A stretch of 7,740 nt of DNA from Flavobacteriales bacterium (GTDB lineage Bacteria > Bacteroidota > Bacteroidia > Flavobacteriales_D > Sanyastnellaceae), in the NCBI GenBank assembly GCA_011524845.1, contig WTJL01000021.1, positions 1-7,740 on the forward strand, in the 5' to 3' direction. A program made the translations under genes and the position numbers. Numbering within the stretch: the stretch's first letter is position 1; each line of letters opens with the position of its first letter. Shown piece by piece: positions 1 through 5,784 of the stretch. The notes below the pieces were generated by a model. It saw only the letters and a program-made list of their open reading frames with translations. It made no database searches and was not told the DNA's origin.

Positions 1-669
1 TTTGTGTACGAGAAGCCCGCAGGCTGGGTCTGCGCGTCGCCCAACCCCAAGGTGAAGACGACGTATTCCGCGGTGAAGGCCTACCTCGAGTCCAAAGCGG
101 AGGAGCGCATCGATGTGCATTTCGTGAACAAGCTGCCCAGAGAGGCCAGTGGACTTCTTGTGGTGACCAAATCCATGGAGTGGCGCCAGCACTTGCAAAC
201 GCATTGGAATTCGTTTGCCAAGGGCATGTACGTCATGGTGCAAGGACACCTTCCGGCCGACGACGAGTTGTTCTTGCGTCCGGAGAACGCCGATCCATAT
301 GCGTTGCCCTACCGGACGATGCGTGCGACCAACATGCACACCTTGCTCAAGTTCAAAGCAGGGTACGATTGCATCAAGGACATGTTGCCTGCGCTGCGCA
401 GGGAAGATTGCTTGTTGATTGGCGTGGGCAAAGCCGCGCCGGACCCCATCAAACGGGGAGGCATTCACCTTTTTGCCCTGGCCCTCCAAGGACCTGAAGG
501 GGAGACCATCAACGTCAAGACGCGGGTTCCCAATGAATTTTTGAAGCTGGTGCGGGGAGGCTCATCGCCCAAGCCTGCGCCTCGCGGCGAAAGACGCACA
601 TCTGAGAGAAAGGGTGGGCGCACCCCAGAGAAAAAAGGCCGCCCCACACGGGACAAAAAAAAGCGCTGA
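1..669 (+). CDS. RluA/RsuA-like pseudouridine synthase homologue, 5'-partial, apparently lacking the catalytic Asp
   Basis: The reading frame is open from the first base, so the gene very probably begins upstream; the GTG at 4 is only the first possible start inside the window. The N-terminal part contains KPAGW (residues 4-8 counting from that GTG), matching the KPaG motif that opens the pseudouridine synthase fold. NKLPREASGLLVVTK (42-56) aligns with the catalytic HRLDxxTSGLLxxxK loop. The universally required Asp is Pro here (P45, codon 136-138), and the His-Arg before it is Asn-Lys. The later substrate-binding segment, normally GRxHQIRxH, reads GYDCIKDML. The SGLL core, the KGMYVMVQG strand and the final GIHLFAL segment are kept. 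Residues about 189-221 form a Lys/Arg-rich tail that could bind RNA. Known members isomerise uridine in rRNA or tRNA. I infer that this one is a catalytically inactive, RNA-binding descendant. Its 3' end lies 3 bp from the convergent small gene. Confidence 0.75.
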   Translation, partial: FVYEKPAGWVCASPNPKVKTTYSAVKAYLESKAEERIDVHFVNKLPREASGLLVVTKSMEWRQHLQTHWNSFAKGMYVMVQGHLPADDELFLRPENADPYALPYRTMRATNMHTLLKFKAGYDCIKDMLPALRREDCLLIGVGKAAPDPIKRGGIHLFALALQGPEGETINVKTRVPNEFLKLVRGGSSPKPAPRGERRTSERKGGRTPEKKGRPTRDKKKR

Positions 670-692
670 TTCTCAGAGGGAGAACCGGCGCT
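655..692 (-). terminator. Intrinsic terminator of the small minus-strand gene
   Basis: Read on the minus strand, AGCGC (692-688) pairs with GCGCT (666-662) and TTCTC (684-680) pairs with GAGAA (674-670). Between the two arms there is one C/A mismatch, one G-C pair and one G-T pair. This gives a stem of about 12 pairs around a five-base loop. A run of eight T (662-655) follows directly. This is the classic Rho-independent layout for transcription on the minus strand. The stop codon of the small gene (675-673) lies in the loop and stem. The T run is the complement of the A run that encodes the lysines ending the pseudouridine-synthase-like protein. In the plus direction no T run follows the hairpin, so the terminator is one-sided. 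Confidence 0.75.
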
Positions 693-978
693 CGACCCAG
701 TCTCGAAGCGTCTGAGCTTCGTGGACTGGCAATTCTTTGAAAGCCAACCGCAAGGCCCGTCGCATCTGCGTGGGCTGTTGGTGCACGTGGCGGATCAGGG
801 TTTGGAATTCTCTCAGGCGATCTGGTTCATGCTGGAGAGGAATACCGTGAAGGGCCATGTCAATGTGTGTTTGCAGGTTGGTTTGAATACGGAGCATCTC
901 TCCAAATGTTTCGTCTTGTCCAACATTGGTCCACCAATCGGTCCCCAACGCCCTAATTTCGTGGTCCAAATCACACAT
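673..978 (-). CDS. Small uncharacterised protein (101 aa)
   Basis: I do not recognise this protein. The ATG at 978 gives 101 residues, starting MCDLDHEIRALG and ending WVERRFSL. It is hydrophilic, with charged and amphipathic stretches, especially from about residue 50 to the end, that look helical. There is no signal peptide, membrane segment or cysteine pair. Three things argue for a real gene: it fills an otherwise empty 318-bp gap between two plus-strand genes, its composition is protein-like, and a strong terminator sits exactly at its stop on the same strand. The frame stays open upstream into the thiolase gene, but those residues are rich in His and Arg and look like antisense shadow, so I place the start at 978. 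An internal ATG at 897 (M28, 74 aa) is an alternative. The 978 start is only 9 bp from the thiolase start on the opposite strand, leaving no free promoter space. Confidence 0.6.
   Translation of the reverse strand: MCDLDHEIRALGTDWWTNVGQDETFGEMLRIQTNLQTHIDMALHGIPLQHEPDRLREFQTLIRHVHQQPTQMRRALRLAFKELPVHEAQTLRDWVERRFSL
954..961 (+). promoter_or_regulatory. Possible -7 box for the thiolase gene
   Basis: TAATTTCG matches the Bacteroidota -7 consensus TAnnTTTG at five of six fixed positions. It lies 26 nt before the thiolase ATG, inside the 5' part of the divergent small gene. The nearest upstream TTG (926-928) is 25 nt away, slightly further than the 17-23 nt usually seen, so support is weak. Confidence 0.22.
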
Positions 979-987
979 CGAATTCAC

Positions 988-2166
988 ATGTCTCGCACCG
1001 TTTACATCGTGTCTGCCGTCCGCACCCCCATGGGCAGTTTTCAAGGAAGTTTGTCCAATGTGCCTGCGCCTCGGCTTGGTTCCGTGGCCATTGAAGGTGC
1101 ACTGAAAGCGGCTTCGGTGGACCCTGAATGGGTCGAAGAGGTGTTCATGGGCAACGTGCTTCAAGCTGGTGTCGGCCAAGCCCCGGCCCGTCAGGCGGCC
1201 ATGGGTGCAGGGTTGAGCCAAAGCGTGCCATGCACCACCGTCAACAAAGTGTGTGCGAGCGGAATGAAAGCCATTTCACTTGCAGCTCAAACCATCCTCA
1301 CCGGCGATGCCGATGTGGTCGTGGCAGGTGGCATGGAGAACATGAGCGCGGTGCCGCATTACCTCGACGGCCGCAAAGGGGTGAAGTTTGGAAACATCAA
1401 AGTGCAGGACGGCATGTTGCTCGACGGCTTGACCGACGTGTACAACGCCACACACATGGGCAACTGCGCAGAGCTCTGTGCCAAGGAGAAGAACGTGACC
1501 CGCGAGGAGCAAGATGCCTTTGCCATTGAGAGTTACCGCCGCGCGGCAGCGTCTTGGGAAGCAGGCAAGTTCGATGCGGAAGTGGTTCCCGTCCACGTGC
1601 CTCAACGTCGGGGAGACGACGTGGTGGTGGACCGTGACGAAGAATACAGCAACGTCAAGCTCGAAAAGATTCCAGCCTTGCGTCCTGCCTTTGACAAAGA
1701 AGGCACCGTGACCGCTGCGAACGCGTCGACCTTGAACGATGGGGCAAGTGCCCTCGTGTTGGCCTCTGAAGAGGCGGTGAAGAAGCATGGCCTCAAGCCT
1801 TTGGCCAAATTGCTCTCAACCGCGGATGCTGCCCAAGCTCCGGAGTGGTTCACCACTGCCCCGTCCTTGGCCTTGCCCAAGGCACTTCAAAAAGCAGCGC
1901 TGAGCAACGAAGACATCGATTTGTGGGAGCTCAACGAAGCGTTCAGTGTCGTGGGCATCGCCAACAACCGTGAATTGGGTCTTGATCCGGCGTGCGTGAA
2001 CGTGCATGGAGGAGCCGTCGCTTTGGGCCACCCTCTCGGGTCAAGCGGCTCACGCATCGTGGTCACGTTGATTCATGCCCTCCGGGATCGGGGCCTCCAA
2101 AAAGGTGCGGCCGGCATTTGCAACGGGGGAGGCGGTGCCTCTGCATTGGTCCTTGAATTGGTGTGA
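988..2166 (+). CDS. Acetyl-CoA C-acetyltransferase (biosynthetic-type thiolase)
   Basis: This cytoplasmic enzyme joins two acetyl-CoA into acetoacetyl-CoA, or runs the reverse thiolytic cleavage. The 392-residue length is typical of the family. Every catalytic element is present: the nucleophile C89 in VCASG, N316 in NEAF, H348 in GHPLG and C378 in CNGGGG near the C-terminus. The N-terminal strand VYIVSAVRTPMGSF is the usual start of the fold and fixes the ATG at 988. The frame is open back to 721, but that stretch is antisense to the small gene and has no thiolase similarity. The PEWFTTAP segment (285-292) resembles the acetoacetyl-CoA thiolases of the mitochondrial type rather than the PHB type, by my reading. 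The stop TGA shares its A with the ATG of the NlpC/P60 gene. A 3-hydroxyacyl-CoA dehydrogenase, the next step in the pathway, lies just beyond on the other strand. Confidence 0.95.
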   Translation: MSRTVYIVSAVRTPMGSFQGSLSNVPAPRLGSVAIEGALKAASVDPEWVEEVFMGNVLQAGVGQAPARQAAMGAGLSQSVPCTTVNKVCASGMKAISLAAQTILTGDADVVVAGGMENMSAVPHYLDGRKGVKFGNIKVQDGMLLDGLTDVYNATHMGNCAELCAKEKNVTREEQDAFAIESYRRAAASWEAGKFDAEVVPVHVPQRRGDDVVVDRDEEYSNVKLEKIPALRPAFDKEGTVTAANASTLNDGASALVLASEEAVKKHGLKPLAKLLSTADAAQAPEWFTTAPSLALPKALQKAALSNEDIDLWELNEAFSVVGIANNRELGLDPACVNVHGGAVALGHPLGSSGSRIVVTLIHALRDRGLQKGAAGICNGGGGASALVLELV

Positions 2167-2918
2167 TGGACGGTCGTCCGCTTGGTGAAGCCTGGGCCCA
2201 TTTGAGCCACGTTCCGCTGCGTGCGGAAGCGTCCGACACGTCGGAGTGCGTGAACGAGGTGCTTGCGGGCGAAACCGTCACCGAATTGGAACTGGGACGT
2301 GGCGATTGGGTTCGCGTTCGGTTGCCGGACGGCTATGAAGGTTGGATGGACCGTCGCCAGCTTCATCCGGTCACCACCATGTGGCTTGGCACACCCCTGC
2401 GTCTTGCGAAAGCGAGTTCAGCTTGGAAGGGAGTGGCAGGAGGGTGGTTGCCGGCGGGTGCCTCTGTGAGGTGCCACGACGGCCGATGGTGGCTTGGGGA
2501 GTGGGAGGTCACGCCTTTGGACGAATTGCCTGTCGTTCACGAGGGCAGCATGTGCGCTTGGGCCCAAACCATGATGGGCGTTCCCTACCATTGGGGAGGC
2601 CGAAGTGGCTGGGGGTTGGACTGCAGCGGAATGACATCCCTGGCAGCCGCATTGGTGGGCATTCATGTCCCACGCGACGCCTCTCAGCAAGTGGAAGTGG
2701 GCACAGAAGTGACACCGGGAGAGGAGCGCGAAGACGACGTCGCCTTTTTCCAAAACCCAGAAGGCCGAATCACCCACGTTGGATTGTGCACTGGCCGCGG
2801 CACGGTGATTCACGCGAGCGGAGAAGTGCGTGAAGACCACCTTTCACAAACCAAACTTGCACGCCACGAGGACGGCAAGGTGTCTCATCACCTCGCTTGC
2901 ATCCGCCGTTGGCGGTAA
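2166..2918 (+). CDS. SH3b-NlpC/P60 cysteine peptidase, YkfC-like, cytoplasmic
   Basis: Predicted peptidase cleaving gamma-D-glutamyl-diamino acid bonds in murein peptides, 250 aa. An SH3b domain occupies about residues 13-67 (VPLRAEAS... through DGYEGWMDRRQL), and a second SH3-like segment spans about 73-121. The NlpC/P60 domain covers about 127-250, with Y141 in PYHWGG, nucleophile C153 in LDCSG, H204 in ITHVG and H216 in VIHASG. The spacing from C to H to H (51 and 12) fits the family triad. There is no signal peptide or lipobox. This suggests a cytoplasmic enzyme that trims recycled murein peptides, as described for Bacillus YkfC and its Bacteroides relatives, not a secreted wall hydrolase. 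The ATG at 2166 overlaps the thiolase stop (TGATG), implying translational coupling; the GTG at 2163 is also possible. It converges on the next gene with a 10-bp gap. Substrate specificity is inferred from architecture only. Confidence 0.9.
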   Translation: MDGRPLGEAWAHLSHVPLRAEASDTSECVNEVLAGETVTELELGRGDWVRVRLPDGYEGWMDRRQLHPVTTMWLGTPLRLAKASSAWKGVAGGWLPAGASVRCHDGRWWLGEWEVTPLDELPVVHEGSMCAWAQTMMGVPYHWGGRSGWGLDCSGMTSLAAALVGIHVPRDASQQVEVGTEVTPGEEREDDVAFFQNPEGRITHVGLCTGRGTVIHASGEVREDHLSQTKLARHEDGKVSHHLACIRRWR

Positions 2919-2928
2919 ACCTTCGTAT

Positions 2929-4086
2929 TCAGCCGAAGAAGCTTCGACCTTGACGCGCCATGTCCCGCAACAACGGGGACACACGGTAGCGCTCTTCACC
3001 GTAGCGCTGACGAAGTGCGTCCAGAATGTTGATGAGCTCTCCGACACCCCATTCATCGGCCCAAGCGAGCAATCCTTTGGGATAGTTGACGCCTTTTTGC
3101 ATGGCGACGTCGATGTGTTCTGGACTGGCCACTTGCCAAAACACAGCGTCTGCCGCTTCGTTCATCAGCATGGCCAACACACGTTCAGCGACACCCTCTA
3201 CGGCCACACCCGGATCTCCCTGCTTGACCCCATCGACATAGGTGTAAAATCCTTGTCCTGTTTTTCGGCCCAGCCAATGCGCGGCCACAAGCTGGCGCTG
3301 GGTGTGGGCAGGTCGGTACTTGGGGTCGCCGTAAAACGAATCGTGCACGGTGGAGGTGACGGCGTAGTTCACGTCGTGCCCAATCAAGTCCATCAATTCA
3401 AAAGGGCCCATCCGGAATCCTTTGGCGCGCATGGAGGCGTCGATGTCCGCCACAGAGGCCACACCTTCTTCCAAGATGCGCAACGCCTCGCTGTAAAACG
3501 GACGAGCGACCCGATTGACAATGAACCCAGGAGTGTCTTTGGCCAGGGCAGGGGCTTTGCCCCATGCCTGCATCTGAGCCATGGCATGGTCGGCCAGCTC
3601 TGGCTGGGTTTGCAGCGCAGGAACCACCTCCACCAACGCCATCAGAGGCGCTGGATTGAAAAAGTGAAGTCCCACAACACGTGAAGGGTGCTCACACGCC
3701 CGGGCCAACGCGGTGACGGACAGGGAAGAGGTGTTCGTGGCGAGCACAGCGTCGTGGCTCACCACAGTCTCCAACGTTTGGAACAAGTTGGACTTGACGC
3801 CCAAGTCTTCCACGATGGCCTCCACCACCACGTCGCACTCTGACAACTCTTGCACTTGAGTGCTGCGACGAATGCGTCCTTGCACGGCATGGGCATCTTC
3901 TGAAGAGACCCTTCCTTTTTCGACCAGCCGTTGGAACACCTTGGCGAGGTTGGCCTCACTTCGGGTCAACGCATCGCTCGAAGCATCCACAAGGATCACA
4001 TCGCATCCGGCTTGAGCAGCGATTTGGGCGATCCCACTGCCCATGGTGCCCGCACCGACCACACCTACATTCTTCCATGCTTTCAT
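2929..4086 (-). CDS. NAD-dependent 3-hydroxyacyl-CoA dehydrogenase (PaaH/Hbd type)
   Basis: Oxidises (S)-3-hydroxyacyl-CoA to 3-ketoacyl-CoA with NAD, or the reverse, in beta-oxidation or short-chain acyl-CoA metabolism. The protein is 385 aa. The Rossmann domain opens with GAGTMGSG (11-18), with D34 at the end of the second strand binding the NAD ribose. E93 and NTSSL (118-122) follow. The catalytic pair is H141 in GLHFFNPAP and E153, spaced 12 as in characterised enzymes, with N191 in NRVARPF. The first C-terminal helical domain runs from about 185 to 285 (GPFELMDLIG at 227-236). A second partial copy, about 300-385, contains PKGLLAWADEWG and YRVSPLLRDM, as in phenylacetate-pathway PaaH proteins. 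The ATG at 4086, four codons before the first Rossmann strand, is preferred over the open frame back to 4137. It works in the step next to the thiolase, whose gene lies on the opposite strand beyond the NlpC/P60 gene. The exact chain-length preference cannot be read here. Confidence 0.93.
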   Translation of the reverse strand: MKAWKNVGVVGAGTMGSGIAQIAAQAGCDVILVDASSDALTRSEANLAKVFQRLVEKGRVSSEDAHAVQGRIRRSTQVQELSECDVVVEAIVEDLGVKSNLFQTLETVVSHDAVLATNTSSLSVTALARACEHPSRVVGLHFFNPAPLMALVEVVPALQTQPELADHAMAQMQAWGKAPALAKDTPGFIVNRVARPFYSEALRILEEGVASVADIDASMRAKGFRMGPFELMDLIGHDVNYAVTSTVHDSFYGDPKYRPAHTQRQLVAAHWLGRKTGQGFYTYVDGVKQGDPGVAVEGVAERVLAMLMNEAADAVFWQVASPEHIDVAMQKGVNYPKGLLAWADEWGVGELINILDALRQRYGEERYRVSPLLRDMARQGRSFFG

Positions 4087-4090
4087 GACG

Positions 4091-4098
4091 CGAAGGTA
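4091..4098 (-). promoter_or_regulatory. Likely -7 box of the 3-hydroxyacyl-CoA dehydrogenase gene
   Basis: On the minus strand TACCTTCG matches TAnnTTTG at five of six fixed positions and is followed by four bases (CGTC) and then the ATG at 4086. Transcription should start at or next to the A of the ATG, giving a leaderless mRNA. No good TTG -33 element is visible; an ATG trinucleotide occupies the expected place, 19 nt upstream. The same geometry recurs before other genes in the window, which raises my confidence. Confidence 0.45.
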
Positions 4099-4182
4099 AC
4101 GGCGAACGTCGCCCATGCATTGGCGATGGACAACCACAAACCGACATCATGGGGCTTGGTCACCTTCTTGCATCCTTGAAGC

Positions 4183-4488
4183 ATGAATGAAAACAACAAG
4201 AATGTCACAGGCTGGTCCAGGTCCAAATGGAAGGTGAGGAGAACCTTGGAGCGGAATCGCACCCTTCTCCGTTCTCTTCGAGAACATGCCTCAGTGGCAG
4301 AGGAAGATGCCAATGCATGGCTCGTTCGCAGAGGGTTTGACTTCGAATACCACACCCATGTGCTGACGACCTTGGAGGGAAAATTGGTGGTCATGTGTTA
4401 CGACGAGGGATACACCTTGGACCGTGGCGGGATTCAACCTTGGCCGCATTCGCGAAACTCAACGCTTTTTGCGGCGCCTTCCTCCTGA
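4183..4488 (+). CDS. Small basic conserved-looking protein (101 aa), function unknown
   Basis: I cannot assign a function. The protein starts MNENNKNVTGWSRSKWK, with a Lys/Arg-rich helix-like segment through LERNRTLLRSL (22-32). A mixed part with RRGFDFEYHTHVLTT (49-63) and KLVVMCYDEGY (67-77) looks like a small beta-containing fold. Short Bacteroidota proteins with a similar N-terminal LERNR stretch and a GF-F-YHT plus CYD-GY core seem familiar to me, but I cannot name the family. There is no signal peptide or membrane segment. The last ten codons overlap the 3' end of the helicase gene on the other strand, so the C-terminus (about residues 90-101) is poorly conserved-looking and shaped by that overlap. 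CATCCTTG lies 4 nt before the ATG, in the same position as the stronger -7 boxes of other genes here, but it matches the consensus at only four of six positions. Confidence 0.65.
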   Translation: MNENNKNVTGWSRSKWKVRRTLERNRTLLRSLREHASVAEEDANAWLVRRGFDFEYHTHVLTTLEGKLVVMCYDEGYTLDRGGIQPWPHSRNSTLFAAPSS

Positions 4489-5751
4489 GCCCGACTTCGA
4501 CGAAGACTTCCGCTTTTTTTCGTGGAACGCGCCTTTGTAGGTCGGGTCAGCCTTTCGCTTTTGGAAATCGATGGTCCTGGCCATGGATTTGGCTTCCCAA
4601 GGTGGGGTCTCTGTCACTTCCACCTGGGAGGACAACTCCAAATCTTGAGGACGGCTTTCCGCCGGCAGCCGTTCCACCACGCGCACCAGAGCCACTTCGT
4701 CGGTGGGGTCGACAAGCGTGTACGCCATTCCACTGCGGTCGGCGCGGCCGGTTCGGCCAATGCGGTGCACGTAGTCGTCCGACATGCGAGGAACGTTGAA
4801 ATTGATGACGACTTCCGTCTCGGGCACGTCAATGCCTCTTGCACTCACGTCCGTGCTGACCAACACCCTGACTTCGCCGGCTCGGAATTGGGACATGGCT
4901 GCCAATCGGGTGTGCTGGGCCTTGTTGGAGTGGATCTCCGCCACCTGGCGAGGCATGGTCTCTTCCAAAGCCACTCGAACGCGCTTGGCGTCCTCTTTGG
5001 TTCGAACAAACAACAGCGCCCGAGATTCGGGGTGGGCATCCGTCAACCAGTGCAGCACCGCATTGATTTTCGTCTGCACGTTGGGCGCCCGCACGACGTA
5101 CTGCTCCACAGAAGCCACGGGCGTCCCTTCAGGAGTCACCTCAATGCGTGTGGGCCAAAGGAGAAATTCATCGGCCAACCGTTCGACACGCTGGGGAAAC
5201 GTGGCGCTGAAAAGCAGGTTTTGTCGCTTGCGGGGAATGACCTCGAGCATGTCGCGGAGTTGGGGCATGAAGCCCATGTCCATCATGCGGTCGGCCTCGT
5301 CCAGCACCATGGAGTGCAATTTCTTGGTGACGAGTGCACCCTTCAAATACAACTCCATGAACCGGCCTGGCGTGGCCACAACCACGTCTGTGCCCGCCTC
5401 GAGCTCGGCGATCTGTGTCTTGGGCCCCACGCCCCCGACCAAGGCCAAGGCGCGAATGTCCGTGTGCATGGCAAACGATTCCACGGCGCCATGGACCTGC
5501 AACGCGAGCTCTTTGGTGGGGACCAAAATGGCCACCCTTGGTGCACCATCTTGACGCCCCTTGAGCTTTTGCAACAAGGGGAGGACGTACGCTCCTGTCT
5601 TTCCAGTCCCTGTTTGAGCCACCCCAATGACGTCTTGTCCAGCGAGGATGCGTGGAATGGCCTGGATCTGAATGGGCGTCGGCTTGACAAAGCCCAAATC
5701 AGAGACGGCATTCAAGAATTGACGCTTCAGCTTGAGGTCCTCGAACTGCAT
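4459..5751 (-). CDS. DEAD-box ATP-dependent RNA helicase (RhlE-like)
   Basis: Unwinds or remodels structured RNA in the cytoplasm, for example during ribosome assembly or mRNA turnover. The 430-aa protein has all motifs in order: the Q motif region with F3 and KPTPIQIQ (23-30), Walker A AQTGTGKT (45-52), PTKELALQ (Ia, 78-85), GG (106-107), TPGR (127-130), DEAD (151-154), SAT (182-184), LLFVRTK (246-252), the IHSNKAQHTR linker (273-282), STDVSARGID (V, 299-308) and HRIGRTGR (VI, 329-336). The IHSNK form of the linker is one I associate with Bacteroidota helicases. A tail of about 35 residues ends in a Ser/Gly/Lys/Arg-rich stretch that probably adds RNA affinity. The Q motif starts right at the N-terminus, which fixes the ATG at 5751. 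It is divergent from the acyltransferase across 33 bp and overlaps the small plus-strand gene by 30 bp at its 3' end. RhlE versus another subfamily is not certain. Confidence 0.95.
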   Translation of the reverse strand: MQFEDLKLKRQFLNAVSDLGFVKPTPIQIQAIPRILAGQDVIGVAQTGTGKTGAYVLPLLQKLKGRQDGAPRVAILVPTKELALQVHGAVESFAMHTDIRALALVGGVGPKTQIAELEAGTDVVVATPGRFMELYLKGALVTKKLHSMVLDEADRMMDMGFMPQLRDMLEVIPRKRQNLLFSATFPQRVERLADEFLLWPTRIEVTPEGTPVASVEQYVVRAPNVQTKINAVLHWLTDAHPESRALLFVRTKEDAKRVRVALEETMPRQVAEIHSNKAQHTRLAAMSQFRAGEVRVLVSTDVSARGIDVPETEVVINFNVPRMSDDYVHRIGRTGRADRSGMAYTLVDPTDEVALVRVVERLPAESRPQDLELSSQVEVTETPPWEAKSMARTIDFQKRKADPTYKGAFHEKKRKSSSKSGSGGRRRKKR

Positions 5752-5781
5752 TGCCCAAAGGTAGGGGGCAAGTTATCTTGC
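5751..5781 (+). promoter_or_regulatory. Promoter of the acyltransferase gene
   Basis: A TTG (5751-5753) is followed by a 20-nt spacer and TATCTTGC (5774-5781). The TTG and spacing fit the Bacteroidota arrangement TTG-N17-23-TAnnTTTG, although the -7 box is one T short of consensus. Three bases follow before the ATG at 5785, so a leaderless mRNA is expected. The -33 TTG shares its first base with the start codon of the divergent helicase, and the whole promoter overlaps the helicase promoter. Confidence 0.45.
5756..5763 (-). promoter_or_regulatory. -7 box of the DEAD-box helicase gene
   Basis: On the minus strand TACCTTTG is a full match to the Bacteroidota -7 consensus TAnnTTTG. Only four bases (GGCA) separate it from the helicase ATG at 5751, so the transcript is likely leaderless or nearly so. 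The expected -33 place, about 20 nt upstream, falls on the start codon of the divergent acyltransferase gene and shows ATG instead of TTG, a partial match. Confidence 0.6.
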
Positions 5782-5784
5782 GGC

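Noticed and set aside
721..987. In-frame upstream extension of the thiolase by 89 codons
   Set aside because: The added residues show no thiolase similarity, they are antisense to the small minus-strand gene, and the conserved N-terminal strand begins right after the ATG at 988.
2903..2946. Cluster of short inverted repeats (CCGCC-GTT-GGCGG; CTTCG/CGAAG/CTTCG) at the convergent peptidase/dehydrogenase junction
   Set aside because: The stems are only 5 bp and no T run follows on either strand. They lie largely in coding sequence, so I do not call a terminator, although a weak or Rho-assisted one is possible.
2830..3684. 284-codon plus-strand frame
   Set aside because: It is antisense to the 3-hydroxyacyl-CoA dehydrogenase, whose motifs are complete. 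The product is rich in His, Gln and Arg with no recognisable domain, typical of shadow frames in GC-rich DNA.
4493..4521. Run of seven T preceded by CTTC/GAAG repeats, looking like a plus-strand terminator
   Set aside because: The stem is only about 4 bp and ends some 8 bases before the T run. The T run is the complement of the helicase's Lys/Ser codons, so coding sequence explains it.
4522..5784. 421-codon upstream extension of the acyltransferase frame
   Set aside because: It runs antisense through the whole helicase gene, has a His/Arg/Gly-rich shadow composition, and a promoter-like element lies directly before the ATG at 5785.
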